Source of the DNA: Notolepis coatsorum
Taxonomy: Eukaryota; Chordata; Actinopteri; Aulopiformes; Paralepididae
Length of the DNA: 64,000 nt
Direction: 5' to 3'
Assembly (NCBI GenBank): GCA_963971535.1
Contig: OZ020585.1
Coordinates: 155,173,083-155,237,082, forward strand
A program made the position numbers and the translations under genes. Of this stretch, positions 53,833 to 64,000 are shown piece after piece. Under the pieces are notes generated by a model. That model was not told the origin of the DNA. It saw only the letters and a program-made list of their open reading frames with translations, and did not search any database. Within the stretch, counting starts at the first letter, position 1; each line of letters begins with the position of its first letter.

Positions 53833-54480
53833 CATTACGACAGTGCTGAGTAAAAACGTACCCAACCAGGGTCTCCATAGCGCTTAACCCTGTGACACCC
53901 GGACCGACCTGGCATTTTTTCCCCTGAAAAAAACCCAAGTCCCTCAGGGTACCAGAACAGCAGATCTGCATCCCCGGCGGACAGCGGGTTCAACTGATCC
54001 GGACCAGCGTGACCAGAACCAGTCCCGTGCCCTAACCACGCCGACATGCCTACTCCAGGAGAAAGGGCAGATATGCGTGTCGATCTTAACATGAAAAGAA
54101 GGCGCCACCCAGACGTTCGGGCGAACCGCGCCTGGTGGCCCACCCCAAGGGCGTGAGACCCCTCTACATATGTTCAGATCCATTCCGTCATCATCCCCCA
54201 GACATGAACGAGAATCCGTCGATAACCAACCCAGGTCGTGGGATGTGGTCGTCGGAAGAGGAAAAACCCTCATCTCAGTTGCTTTATAAAAACGGCGTTT
54301 TAACCACAAGCAACCAAGGCGTGCCAGTCAGTCGCCTGTTTACAGCGAGCTAGCACTATACGTGCGTCGGGACACACCCCCATCAATGAACAGGCTATTT
54401 AGACCTGTCATTGAATCCCCAAGGCGCCCAGGGGAACGACAAGAGGGGTGTGACACTTCCTAACTCCAACACTTTTTGAA

Positions 54481-55929
54481 TAGAAAAGAAGGAAGCACCA
54501 ACAGTATGTATCCCAGTCTACACAGCCGGGGGTAAACATTTTTCACATTTTTACATCCCACCACCCTCCCATAGGAAGGAGACGGGGATCCCCAGAGAGA
54601 CTTCCCACGCGAGCTGTACAGATTGAAAAGAATATATTGCACCTTGAGCCATGTAAAAAATTGGTTTTAGGGCTCTCCGGGGAAGAGGCACTGAACCCAT
54701 ACACACTCAATAATCGAATTGAATCGAATACATACACAATAGAATAGGACACGTTCTAGAGGGTCCACTCACTTTGACAATCTGAGGAGGAAGGCTCTGT
54801 ACTCTGATGGAGGCTCCCTCACATGGAAGGAGGAGTCCGAACTCACAGAAGGCCCGAATAGGCGCTTGGTGAGGAGGAGCCCTGACCACCCCCCCGAAAC
54901 AGATCCATCACATGGACCTGAACAGCACACGGAAGTCCTACCAACAGAGACACGCACGGTGACGTACTCTATGGCGGGGGAATTTCTGCGGTGCACACGC
55001 CCAATATTCCAGGCCGTGGGACCAGGAAACTCCCCCCCCCCCCCCCCCCCCCCCCCCCCCACCCCGTAACGTGCCGAACCGCAACGTGACAGGAACCTTG
55101 AAGGACAGGGGGTGTACCCCTGACCGACAGAAACAAGGGGGAGAGGAAAGGTTACCAGTTCACCCCTTTACGACCCCACACCCATGATACGATGTAATGA
55201 CAAAAAGAGAATATGACACAGTCATAGTCAGCTCTATGAAGCGTTTGACAGCTCCACACAGCGCATGAGCTAACCTGCTATCTGATTTTTACTAAGGAAA
55301 AAACACAGAATAGAGAGGGCTCTCTAAGAGCCCCGGTCCAACATACACATGTGCTTCTGTGGCCAGTCCAACCCAGTTGTAGGTCACATGACACACACAG
55401 GCCTTGCTAAGCACACACGACAGCGACCAAACAATCTTTTCTTTTAGGAAAATAAAGTTTCTCCAGCAGTTTTAGCACAACCTCAGCAATCAAGCTAAGG
55501 GTTACATCGCATCCCTACCACACAAAAGACACAATGTAGTGCAACAACATGTCTGATAGAAGGATGAAAAAGTCCCCAGGGAACCGGGGGGAAACACAAT
55601 CCTCTTATTTTACCCTTAATACGGCCAGTTAAAACAGGAAAACCTGTTAATATGTGAACACACTGTTCATTGTCATCATAGGCTGAGAAAAGAACATTCT
55701 TTTACTCACTTGTCACTAAGCATAGCTTCATAGGTTAGTTACCTTAGTTGTGAGTACACGGTACATATAAACACACATGATGTTTCTCACACAACAACCA
55801 GATCATTTTCACATCTGTAACAACCCGATTTGCATGGAGAAGCTAACTGCCAGTGACAAAGACAGTTCACACATAACTCGCGTTGTATCCTAAATGCATT
55901 GCAGCAACACACGTTTCGGGAAAACATCG
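54481..55929. other. no gene recognised
   Basis: A long C run lies at about 55029-55061. Minus frames at 54769-55062 and others are open without domains. An imperfect hairpin (tcaatgaacagg / cctgtcattga) lies just before, at about 54383-54413. The stretch may be the rest of the second DIRS element. Confidence 0.4.
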
Positions 55930-56518
55930 TTTTTTTTTATCATTTTTTTTTATTATTAATCACATGAAACAAGACAACACAATAACCACAGTAACAAAAA
56001 ACATAACTTCACAGGAGAATAACAACCAATAATAATACAGAATAATACAGAATAATAAATTATAAAGACAAAAAGAAAAAGAAACAGCGTCCAACCTATC
56101 AATATAGATGGCTACTTCAATAACAAAAAGGTTTTCAAACATGCCAACCTTTCCCCACCTTTACAAAGTGGAGTGACTTAAAAGATTGTTTACGAGAGTG
56201 TTGCCGCAGATTTACTGTAGATAGCCTAGGTCCCTTACACATGTTCAAGACTGCCAAACTCGCAGAAGGTAAAGTGTAAGAAGAAAGAAAATCTTCCTCC
56301 AGGTTGGTTGACAGGTCAATCAGTCTGCCAATATTAGTCCCTTGGGGAGATGGCATGTGAATTGACATATAGCGCAGAATAGCTAAATATCAACCCCCCC
56401 TAAAATCCCCCCAGTCAAAGTTAAGAAGGACAAGACAAAAACCAAGACAGACAAGACATTTCCTCCTCCCCCTCCCCAGAGACCGCCGGACCCCCCCGAT
56501 CAAGCGCCCCAACCCCGC

Positions 56519-59500
56519 TCAGACGCACACGGCGGTCTTTACCTTCTCAGCTGCTGCGAACCACAGGTCAATGCCAGCCTGCCCAACCCCAATCACCCGA
56601 GCTGTGGATATCTCAAGATAAATCACATCCAATAGAGTTAGGGACCAGTTAATCATTGTAAGCTTCTCAGGCTCCTTCCATCTCATTGCTATAAGCTTCT
56701 TCGCTGCTGTGACGCCCGCTAGGACAACCCTTTTCAGTTGTACGGACGCGGGTAGTGTCGTTATATCGTTCAGGAGTAGCGTAACAGCTGTGAATGGGAT
56801 AGTTAAGCCACACAGATCTGAAAGTTTGTCCGTTATTGACCTCCAGAAACGGGCCACTGGTGGGCAATCCCAATACATATGCATATAAGTGCCAGTGGCC
56901 TTTTGAGAGCACAAAGTGCACCGAGAGTCGGTTATCAGTCCCATAGCAAATAGCTTCCTAGGTGTAAGATAGGTCCTATGAATATAATTAAAATTAATTT
57001 GCTGGTGATTGGGGTTGCGGGAAGATAATGCCACATTTGCCCAAACATCATCCCAGTCAAACTCGGGGTCCAACTCCGGGATATCCACACGCCAGATTGT
57101 ATCCAATGATACATTTTTATACGTGGATTGAATTAAGAGCGTATAAAAGTCTGAGACAAACCCTCTGGATGTCGTCCTGTCCACTATGAGCCTGAGGAAG
57201 GGGTGTGGGTGCAAAGCTTGAGCCCACGGTATGCCATGCGCCCTCAGTGCTGACCTTAGTTGAAGGTAAAGAAAGAAGGACTCGCCGGGAAGATCATAAA
57301 ATTCTCTTAAGTCCTGAAACGCACGGAGGCCGTTCTTATCATAAATATCCTCCAGAGTATGCACTCCCCTCCTTTGCCATTGAGGAATATTAACCGGCTT
57401 GTGCCCTACAAGTAATTGCTGGTTATTAAAAATTGGAGAGTCCAGGTGCCATGGGCATTTAACCCCACACGACCTCTGTACATTACGCCACGTTTGGATC
57501 ACGTGAGTTATGATCGGTCCATACCTCAGCCGGCATTTCGAAATAGAGACAGTGGAGTACACCACATCCTGCAATCTTAGCGGAGATACCGCCGCCGCTT
57601 CTAAGGTGCGCCACGATACAGCCTCTACAGGGTCTAGCCAGCACATCAGAGGTCTCAGTGAAAAGGACCAGAAATAAAGTTTAAAATCAGGGATTGCGAG
57701 GCCCCCATCTTGTTTTCTACGTTGAGTAGTAGCCCTTTTGATTCTCGGGCGTTTGTTATTCCAGATAAACTTAGATACCATCGATTGTACCTTGCGCCAG
57801 TGGTCTATTGGAGGGGGCAGGGGGAGCATTGAGCTAATACAATTTATCCTAGGCAGGATGTTCATTTTGATTATGGAAGCCCGGGCTTGTAAGGAGTTAG
57901 GAAGGGACGACCACCTGTCTAGATCCTGGCGTATTTTATCATAAGTACCCGTGAAGTTGTACTTAGTAGTTTGGTTCAGCGTGGGGAATATCTCTATGCC
58001 CAAGTATTTAAAATGTTCTACTATGGGGATATCAGCTGGTAGTCGTACCGCCTTAGCCATCTCATTAAGAGGTAGGCAGGCTGATTTGTTCCAGTTAATC
58101 TTAAAGCCTGACAATTTACCAAAGTCGTCGATTATCCTCAATAATTTTGTGGCCGACCGGGAGGGGTCGTCCATGAAAATCAGCAGGTCATCCGCATAGA
58201 GAGCAATTTTGTGTGGAGTATTATTGACCATTATGGGGACGATGTCCTCCGATTGCCTAATAAATTGGGCCAAAGGTTCGAGGGAAAGCGCGAACAGTCC
58301 TGGGCTCAGAGGACAACCCTGTCTAGAAGATCTGGAGACTGGAAAGAGTGTGGAACAGTTTTTGCCTGTCAGTATCATCGCAGACGGCGAGGCATACAGG
58401 ACTTTAATCATATGAATAAAACTCTTCCCAAGACCCATGACCTCAAGTACCTTCCACAGGTATGACCACTCAAGTCTGTCAAACGCCTTCATGGCATCCA
58501 AAGACAGAACTGTGGATGGAGTTGTATTGTCTTTACTGTTATCGATTACATGCAACAGCCTCCTAAGATTATCTGCAGCCAGACGCCCCGGGATAAAACC
58601 AGTTTGATCGCAGTGTACCAATACAGACATAAATCTCTGTAGGCGACGGGCCAGCACCTTGGCAAACACTTTTAAATCGGCCCCGAGAAGACTCAAGGGT
58701 CTATAGCTACCACAATCATTGGGATCTTTGTCCTTCTTGAGAAGTAAAGAAATCAACGCCATATTGACATCTCTTGAGAACTCCCCTTGTTCGATAGCGT
58801 AATTGATCATATCGAGCATCAATGGACCCAGTTGGTCCCAGAAAGCTAAATACACTTCGGGTGGAATACCATCCCAGCCTGGTGCCTTACCCCTCTGCAT
58901 TTCAACAATCGTCTCCCTCAATTCCACGAGAGTAATCGGTCTCCCCAGTTCCTTGGCCTCTTCCTCAGAAATGTGGGGTATCTCAAGCCCGCCAATGAAC
59001 GATTCAAATTTAGAGTCATCAAGATTACCCTCTGAGCTATATAACTGTGAGTAAAACTCTTTAAAAGTGTCATTGATCTTTTTCGAATCAGTAGTGACTG
59101 CACCCTGGCTCGTCCTGATCGAGGGGATATCCGAGAAATGATCATTTGAGCGTATTTTCATTGCCAATAGATGGCTAGGTCTGGAGCCGTGAAAGTAGTA
59201 ATTTTGTCTTGTCCTATGTATCAAGAACTCAGACTGTTGTTTAAGTATGGAGTTTATTTCTTTTTTGACTATCTTACGTTGTGTGTTTAGTCGTTCATTA
59301 TAGTTAGTTTGCAAGGATGCGTATAGGTCCGCATATAATGATTCCAGTCCTTCTAGCTTTTTTGACCGGGATTTTCGCAAATTGGAGGCAAATAGTGTGA
59401 CATGACCCCTGATAAATCCTTTCAATGCGTTCCACAGGACCCTAGGGTCTTCTACTGTGCCAACGTTGATCTGCAAAAATTCAGCTAGTTTACTCCTGAA

Positions 59501-60286
59501 CTCAGAACAGAAGTCATCGTTCTTTAGCAAGGTCGAATTAAAACGCCATCTGGGAGCTCTTGCGGAGAGCCTGCCAAAGGTTGCCGTAAGGAAAATCCCC
59601 TTGTGGTCTGAGAGAGCCAAGGGAACCAATGAGACATCGAAACTATCAAACATATTAGGGGACGCGAATGCATAGTCAATTCGAGAGAAGCTTTTGTGTC
59701 TGGCTGACAGGTGAGAGTAATCTTTGAGGGTGGGGTTGGATAAGCGCCAAAGGTCTGTGAGCCCTGTGTCCTTGGCCCACATCCTGAGGGCCTTAGAGGC
59801 CCGTTTTTGGTCGCTCGTTTCAGAGGGCCCGGACCTATCCATCTCCGCATCCCAGCACGCATTAAAATCGCCACCCATGAGAGCGTACCCATTAAGTTCC
59901 AACATATTCTTCGTGATTGTATTATAGAACGCTGAATCAAATGTGTTAGGAGCATACAATGCTATTATAGCCATCTTCCTATGCGAGAATTCAACTTTTG
60001 CTATAGTAATCCTTCCCTCCGTGTCCGACCATACATCCAGGACTTTGATATCAAGGTTACGTCTTGTAACTATGACGACTCCTTTCGTCTTATCATCGGC
60101 TGAGGATGAGGAGATAACGTGATATTGCCGATTTGCCAGTCTTGACACGTCACCTACCAATAAATGCGTCTCACTAAGGAGAGCAAGGTCAATATTTCTC
60201 CTCTTCAATAGCCAAAGGACACTGGCACGCTTGTGTGGGGCGTTAAGCCCTCCTGCGTTCCAAATTAAAATATTCAATTTAGCCAT
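56519..60286 (-). CDS. L1-type ORF2 protein: endonuclease and reverse transcriptase
   Basis: This is the 1255-codon frame with no internal stop, the usual size for an L1 ORF2. Residues 1-240 are an AP-like endonuclease: N10 in IWNAGGLN, E39 in SETHL, GGDFNACWD, RIDYAF and SDHKG all hold expected catalytic positions. The reverse transcriptase follows, with KAPGWDGIPPEVY, LSLDAMKAFDRLEW (motif A, about 590-605), SRQGCPLSPGLFALSLEPLA and LYADDLLIF (catalytic YADD, about 696-699). A C-terminal zinc knuckle CTLCSQKATGTYMHMYWDC starts near 1121. The start ATG is the first codon before the endonuclease core. The protein would act with its own RNA in the nucleus. Nothing vital appears missing. Clade: L1-like; exact family not known to me. 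Confidence 0.93.
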   Translation of the reverse strand: MAKLNILIWNAGGLNAPHKRASVLWLLKRRNIDLALLSETHLLVGDVSRLANRQYHVISSSSADDKTKGVVIVTRRNLDIKVLDVWSDTEGRITIAKVEFSHRKMAIIALYAPNTFDSAFYNTITKNMLELNGYALMGGDFNACWDAEMDRSGPSETSDQKRASKALRMWAKDTGLTDLWRLSNPTLKDYSHLSARHKSFSRIDYAFASPNMFDSFDVSLVPLALSDHKGIFLTATFGRLSARAPRWRFNSTLLKNDDFCSEFRSKLAEFLQINVGTVEDPRVLWNALKGFIRGHVTLFASNLRKSRSKKLEGLESLYADLYASLQTNYNERLNTQRKIVKKEINSILKQQSEFLIHRTRQNYYFHGSRPSHLLAMKIRSNDHFSDIPSIRTSQGAVTTDSKKINDTFKEFYSQLYSSEGNLDDSKFESFIGGLEIPHISEEEAKELGRPITLVELRETIVEMQRGKAPGWDGIPPEVYLAFWDQLGPLMLDMINYAIEQGEFSRDVNMALISLLLKKDKDPNDCGSYRPLSLLGADLKVFAKVLARRLQRFMSVLVHCDQTGFIPGRLAADNLRRLLHVIDNSKDNTTPSTVLSLDAMKAFDRLEWSYLWKVLEVMGLGKSFIHMIKVLYASPSAMILTGKNCSTLFPVSRSSRQGCPLSPGLFALSLEPLAQFIRQSEDIVPIMVNNTPHKIALYADDLLIFMDDPSRSATKLLRIIDDFGKLSGFKINWNKSACLPLNEMAKAVRLPADIPIVEHFKYLGIEIFPTLNQTTKYNFTGTYDKIRQDLDRWSSLPNSLQARASIIKMNILPRINCISSMLPLPPPIDHWRKVQSMVSKFIWNNKRPRIKRATTQRRKQDGGLAIPDFKLYFWSFSLRPLMCWLDPVEAVSWRTLEAAAVSPLRLQDVVYSTVSISKCRLRYGPIITHVIQTWRNVQRSCGVKCPWHLDSPIFNNQQLLVGHKPVNIPQWQRRGVHTLEDIYDKNGLRAFQDLREFYDLPGESFFLYLQLRSALRAHGIPWAQALHPHPFLRLIVDRTTSRGFVSDFYTLLIQSTYKNVSLDTIWRVDIPELDPEFDWDDVWANVALSSRNPNHQQINFNYIHRTYLTPRKLFAMGLITDSRCTLCSQKATGTYMHMYWDCPPVARFWRSITDKLSDLCGLTIPFTAVTLLLNDITTLPASVQLKRVVLAGVTAAKKLIAMRWKEPEKLTMINWSLTLLDVIYLEISTARVIGVGQAGIDLWFAAAEKVKTAVCV

Positions 60287-62081
60287 GGTCGAGCTTGTCT
60301 AAATGCGTAGAGAACATACCAGTGCAGCCAGGCTGAGTACAGAGGCGCTGATCCAGGCGGGCCCAGACGGTCAATCCCAGGAGTTCAGAGGAGGAACAAT
60401 TACACACATATAAGACAACAGTACATAAAACACATAAAAATACCACCCCAGCTACAACCCCCCCTCCTTCTACTCTAAGCCCTAACCCACCCGTCCTATT
60501 ATAAGCCCTCCTATACCCACTCTCCAGTCCCCACCCTATGCCCCATCCACTGAGGATGGTCATCTTCCTATCACTTCCCACTAGAGACATGGATCCAATA
60601 AGACGCTCCCCACTCCAACCCCCCTCTAGATAAACCCCTGAGTAAACCCCCACTAGTCCAATAAACACAAATAATAATAAAAATAAAATTCAATAAAGAT
60701 ATCGGTCGAAAACCACCTGAGCCTTGGCCCCAACATGAGACAACCATAATGGTAAAAATAGCCATTATTAAATAATAACTCCACATCAACCTGCAACCAT
60801 CTATTTCCGAATCTGCGCTTCAACGTCGCAATGTTATAGCCCAAATGGGTACAGGAAAATTCAAAACAAAATTAAATTAAAGCATCCCAGCCGATAGTCT
60901 AAGGCAGGATCGGGTCACAGGTTAATTGTGCAAAATTGTGTGAACAATGTCAATTAAACAATGACAATAATAAGAAAGGGAAAAAAGGGGTTATGGTCAA
61001 AGTGCACCCCTGTAGCAGTCCCTCTGATCAGGCACAACGGCTGAAATGACATAACCTATGTAAGAATAGAATTAAACACATTCATTAATCCGGGGATGGT
61101 AATAGGCAACACCTGACACCACCTGTTATCATATATTGTTTCAATAAAGATATCGGTCGAAAACCACAGTGAGCCTTGGCCCTAACATGAGATAACTATA
61201 ATGGAAAAGGGAAAAAAAATAGTCATTATTATATAACAACTCAACATCAACCCTGCAACCATCTATTTCCGAGTCTGCGCATCAACGTCGCAATGTAATA
61301 GTACAAATGGATAAAGGAAAATTCAAAACAAAATAAAATTAGAGCATACCAGCATATAGTCTAAGGTAGGATCGGGTTCCAGGTAAATTGTGCAAACAAA
61401 TGTCATTTAAACAACGATGATAAGAGGAAGGGGAAAAGGGGGTTATGGTCAAAGTGTACACCTGTAAGTTCCCCTCTGATCAGGCACCACGGCTGGAATG
61501 ACATAACCTATGTAAGAATAGAATTAAACACATTCATTAACCCGGGGATGGTAAAAAGCAATACCTGACACAACCTGTTATCATATCTTGTTTATATATA
61601 TATTCAACCGATCTTCTCCTACCGGAGCCCAAAGCTCAAAACAGCCTGGATATAAAAATAACAGCATACAAGAAGTTAGTTAAGGACCCCATCACCGTTG
61701 AATTGTGCAAGCCGATTGCACTTAAACAGCAACAACAACCAAAGTGCGTAAATATTAACGGGTCTCGAATGTCTCAGCGCAGACGATAGACGAAGCCCGC
61801 TAGCTAGCCCGAGGCTAGCGCGTAAGCTAGTGATGAATCCGGATAGCACGTTAGCCTATTATGTACATTGTTCAGCTAGCTCATTAGCTTCCAAAGAGGC
61901 GATACACAAGTACGACCATGAGGTCAGCTTTAGCAAGTAACAGAAGTCATTGGGAAGCCCCGCTAGTTGGATGGGCAGTGGGCAGTTAGCATGTCTGGGC
62001 ATGACAGCAAGTATTTGTGAATAGTCGGCCTAATCAATGTATATAGGCCCACACCGCCAAGTCACTCACCCGACATAGATA
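60287..62081 (-). other. ORF1-ORF2 spacer with a 451-bp tandem duplication
   Basis: Two adjacent copies of a 451-bp unit (60691-61141 and 61142 to about 61590) share caataaagatatcggtcgaa at their starts and taagaatagaattaaacaca near their ends. They differ by scattered substitutions and small indels. The small frames in the first copy are not genes. The spacer (1.8 kb) is far longer than the few tens of bases seen in mammalian L1. Confidence 0.9.
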
Positions 62082-62987
62082 TCAAGCAACAGTCTGGGGT
62101 ATCCCCGCGAGATATTCCTTCGCTTTAGCCAACGACCAAAATGAACGCAGACCATCGACCTTCTCCAACACAGATAATTTCGCGGGAGCGAATAGCGTGG
62201 GCCTCAGGCCTAGTTTCCATAGCCTAGACAGGACCACCTTGTATTCGCCTCTCTGTGCTTGAACCTCCGGCGTAAAGTCTTCGAAAATGGCCACTTTGTG
62301 ATCGCCAAGCCTCAGATTACCCCTTCTGGTACGAGCCGACCGCATGATGAGTTCTCTCTGCTGAAGCCTGTTCAGCTTGACTATGATGGGCCTCGGCTCT
62401 TTGTTCACGCCGGGAGAAAACCTGCCCGCCCTGTAGGCCGACTCACAGACAGGAGGCGAAGGGAGGACGTCCGTTCCTAGTATTTTCTGCAGCAGTTCGG
62501 GCATGGTCTCAGAGAGACGGCCTTCACCGCTGGCCTCCGGTACTCCAACAATCCTGACGTTGTGGCGTCTATCCCGGGACTGCATCTCCTCCATTGCAGA
62601 CTGTAGTTTGTTGACTTCAGCCTGCCTAGCCAGCAGGGCGGACTCGAGACCCACCATCTTCTCGCACTGTAATGATACCTCCGTCGTTAGCATGGCTAGT
62701 TCGTTAGCATTAGCCGAGGAGACAGCGTGCATCGACTCCATCTTGTCTATCAGCGGGACTACCGCCAGCCGTATTTCTTCTGATATCTCACGATGGAGGT
62801 TGACACAAAAATCCGCCAACACTTTCTTCTGTGCTTCAGCGAAGCGTGTCTCAGAGTCTGCGTGTAGCTTGGTCATGACCAAGAGCACAGCTTCGCTTAT
62901 CTCCCCGACACCTGGCGACGATGCGGCCAGGCCCGGTGGTGGTGGTTTGCTGGTTGGGGCGCTCATGGCTCTGGTTTCCACCCCCAA
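62082..62987 (-). CDS. L1-type ORF1 protein (RNA-binding)
   Basis: This is a 301-codon open frame. Residues 1-30 are Pro/Ser-rich. Residues about 50-138 are rich in heptad-like Leu/Glu/Lys and should form the coiled coil that trimerises ORF1 proteins. RRHNVRIVGVPE (140-151) starts an RRM-like domain that runs to about 215. A C-terminal domain contains FEDFTPEVQAQR (235-246), the counterpart of F.D.SPEVQ.KR in L1 ORF1p. The protein coats the element RNA and acts as a nucleic-acid chaperone. The start was set at MGVETRAMSAP; a later Met8 is possible. Order and strand match ORF2 downstream. No stop or frameshift is seen. Confidence 0.9.
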   Translation of the reverse strand: MGVETRAMSAPTSKPPPPGLAASSPGVGEISEAVLLVMTKLHADSETRFAEAQKKVLADFCVNLHREISEEIRLAVVPLIDKMESMHAVSSANANELAMLTTEVSLQCEKMVGLESALLARQAEVNKLQSAMEEMQSRDRRHNVRIVGVPEASGEGRLSETMPELLQKILGTDVLPSPPVCESAYRAGRFSPGVNKEPRPIIVKLNRLQQRELIMRSARTRRGNLRLGDHKVAIFEDFTPEVQAQRGEYKVVLSRLWKLGLRPTLFAPAKLSVLEKVDGLRSFWSLAKAKEYLAGIPQTVA

Positions 62988-64000
62988 TCATCGCAGAAAG
63001 TCGAAAAAAGGTCGATGACAGTATACTAAACACGACGGTCGCTATTACCCCTGCTCGCGAGACGGCGAGCGAACGGCGCACGCGACCAGAGGGGAGCTCA
63101 CGGCGGCGCGCAAGTAGCCGAAGCTACCTCGCGCTGGCCTTGTCCGATAGCAGCAAGCTAATGTTTCCTGGTGATCACAACAGCTAGCGCCGCAGCTAAC
63201 AGCTGACTGGCTAACAGTAGGCCCAACCTCTGTAGGCCACGCAGTGATCCCAGCAGGCTAACGCCGCAGCTAACAGCTGACTGGCTAACCGTAAGCTAAG
63301 CAGCTATCACCTGAACTTGTACACAATGATATAACACTCACCCAGACAGGCCGTCGTTCTGAAACCCTCCTCACTTTTTAAGAGAAAAGAGAAACAAGAT
63401 GTCAACACAGCTTTACAACGGTGATTTTACCAACACCCGACGGAATCAGCACAATACCAAACTGGCCTGTGTAGCTGACTTGAACATGGATCTTCCGCTA
63501 TCGAACATCCATGCACATATCTCCTCGTGAAGGAATACTCTCATTTGGATATGAAAGAAGGGGCTACACGGTGACAGGGAGATACCCACTCGTCCAGAAA
63601 ACACAGGGATCACCAGTGTTAATGGTCGCGGCCCACTAGTTAAAACTACAATGGTCTTCAGACCAAGGTCATCTGTCGCCTAGGTGGCTGAACAAAGGAC
63701 CCTAGCCTGGGGCCGGTTTTCATAAACATTGTCAAGTAGCCCCCATAGCACTAACAGACAAGTGAAGCCTGCCAGCAACAGTACTCACCCAACCTGAAAC
63801 CCACCGCTTCTCACAACAGCGGCGCGTCCGACAGTTCAGCTGTGGCCTGAAAGGTTTCACCCCAACCAAACACAGCAAGGAACTGCAGTTTAGAAGCATG
63901 CAGCGGCGTGCTCCCAATACGAAAACCGGTGGAGGGTTTTAGAATGATCACCATCTTCCAGACACTCGAGGGACGAAGACAACATCGCCGTATTTTCTCG
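62988..64000 (-). other. probable L1-type 5' UTR
   Basis: GC-rich sequence upstream of ORF1. It contains two copies of gccgcagctaacagctgact (63191 and 63272) followed by ggctaac, an 81-bp spaced direct repeat, as often found in LINE 5' promoters built of monomers. No other gene was found before the window end. The first bases of the element could not be pinpointed. Confidence 0.5.

Larger units (their letters stand above)
52223..54480 (-). mobile_element. second DIRS-type element, incomplete
   Basis: The outer repeat begins at AAC (52223-52225). An internal complementary region at 52463-52560 contains a perfect reverse complement of the first 57 bases, then the core GTT (52519-52521), then the start of the other terminus (ctgtatcacacttagctcac). 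The minus strand carries a tyrosine recombinase remnant. No RT or RNase H is seen, and no matching second terminal repeat is found before the L1-type element at 55930. The right limit given is only where DIRS-like composition fades. The copy is deleted, or its far end lies beyond the window. Sequence divergence marks it as a different DIRS family from 7763-15637. Confidence 0.82.
55930..64000 (-). mobile_element. full-length or nearly full-length L1-type LINE with both ORFs open
   Basis: In the element's sense (right to left): a 5' UTR from somewhere in 63000-64000, ORF1 (62987-62082), a 1.8-kb spacer, ORF2 (60286-56519), a 590-bp 3' UTR and an A-rich tail (T-rich at 55930-55950). The 5' boundary was not fixed; aacatcg occurs at both the 3' flank (55922-55928) and 63982-63988 and could be a short duplication. 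L1 elements move by nicking target DNA and copying their RNA in place. Intact frames suggest recent insertion. A related but distinct fragment is at 2127-2669. Confidence 0.9.

Noticed and set aside
55922..63988. aacatcg as the target duplication of the L1-type element
   Set aside because: Seven bases in 8 kb is weak, and the element's 5' end could not be recognised independently.

Overview
The window looks like nuclear DNA of a ray-finned (teleost) fish, dominated by transposable elements (TEs). The evidence is the mix of families: DIRS1-type tyrosine-recombinase retrotransposons, L2-type LINEs with fish-like 3' ends, an L1-type LINE, many hAT elements with ZNF862-like or BED-finger remnants, TTAA-targeting DNA elements and tRNA-headed SINEs. 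There are also long (TG)n, (GA)n and (AAAT)n tracts. There are no bacterial-style operons and no CRISPR array. I cannot name the species.

Layout. 1-7.7 kb: hAT-type elements (1-1454, 1604-3540, 3693-5006) with nested insertions, microsatellites and a Myb/SANT fragment. 7.7-15.8 kb: a DIRS1-type element in minus orientation (7763-15637). It has inverted terminal repeats, an internal complementary region, and decayed tyrosine recombinase, RNase H and RT reading frames. It is interrupted by a hAT element and an L2 LINE, and it sits in a minisatellite whose units are bounded by TTAA. 15.8-22.4 kb: hAT elements, one inside another, and a 99-bp candidate host exon at 18404-18502 that is the best evidence for a resident gene. 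22.6-27.4 kb: a TTAA-flanked 4.7-kb element built around a 2.2-kb palindrome. 27.6-35.1 kb: a 40-bp minisatellite, two sister hAT elements (27983-29180, 33917-35057) and about 3 kb of relatively TE-poor sequence. 35.6-38.1 kb: a plus-strand L2 with a 492-codon RT frame. 38.5-39.5 kb: a hAT element with an internal triplication. 40.4-47.3 kb: one minus-strand L2 broken by five or more later insertions. 48.0-52.2 kb: palindromes, LINE 3' ends, a hAT element and a piggyBac-like element. 52.2-55.9 kb: a second, incomplete DIRS element carrying a full-length 5S rRNA-like sequence. 55.9-64.0 kb: an L1-type LINE on the minus strand with both ORFs open (301 and 1255 codons).

How the parts relate. No cellular pathway is encoded here. 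The intact L1-type element is the only one that looks able to supply its own machinery. The hAT, TTAA and small elements lack catalytic domains and would depend on transposases encoded elsewhere. The two DIRS copies preserve the scars of recombinase-mediated integration: the same AAC core, in the same minisatellite. Nesting gives a relative chronology, for example minisatellite, then DIRS, then hAT copy and L2. All boundaries and target-site duplications were read by eye; family names rest on recognised motifs, not on database searches.
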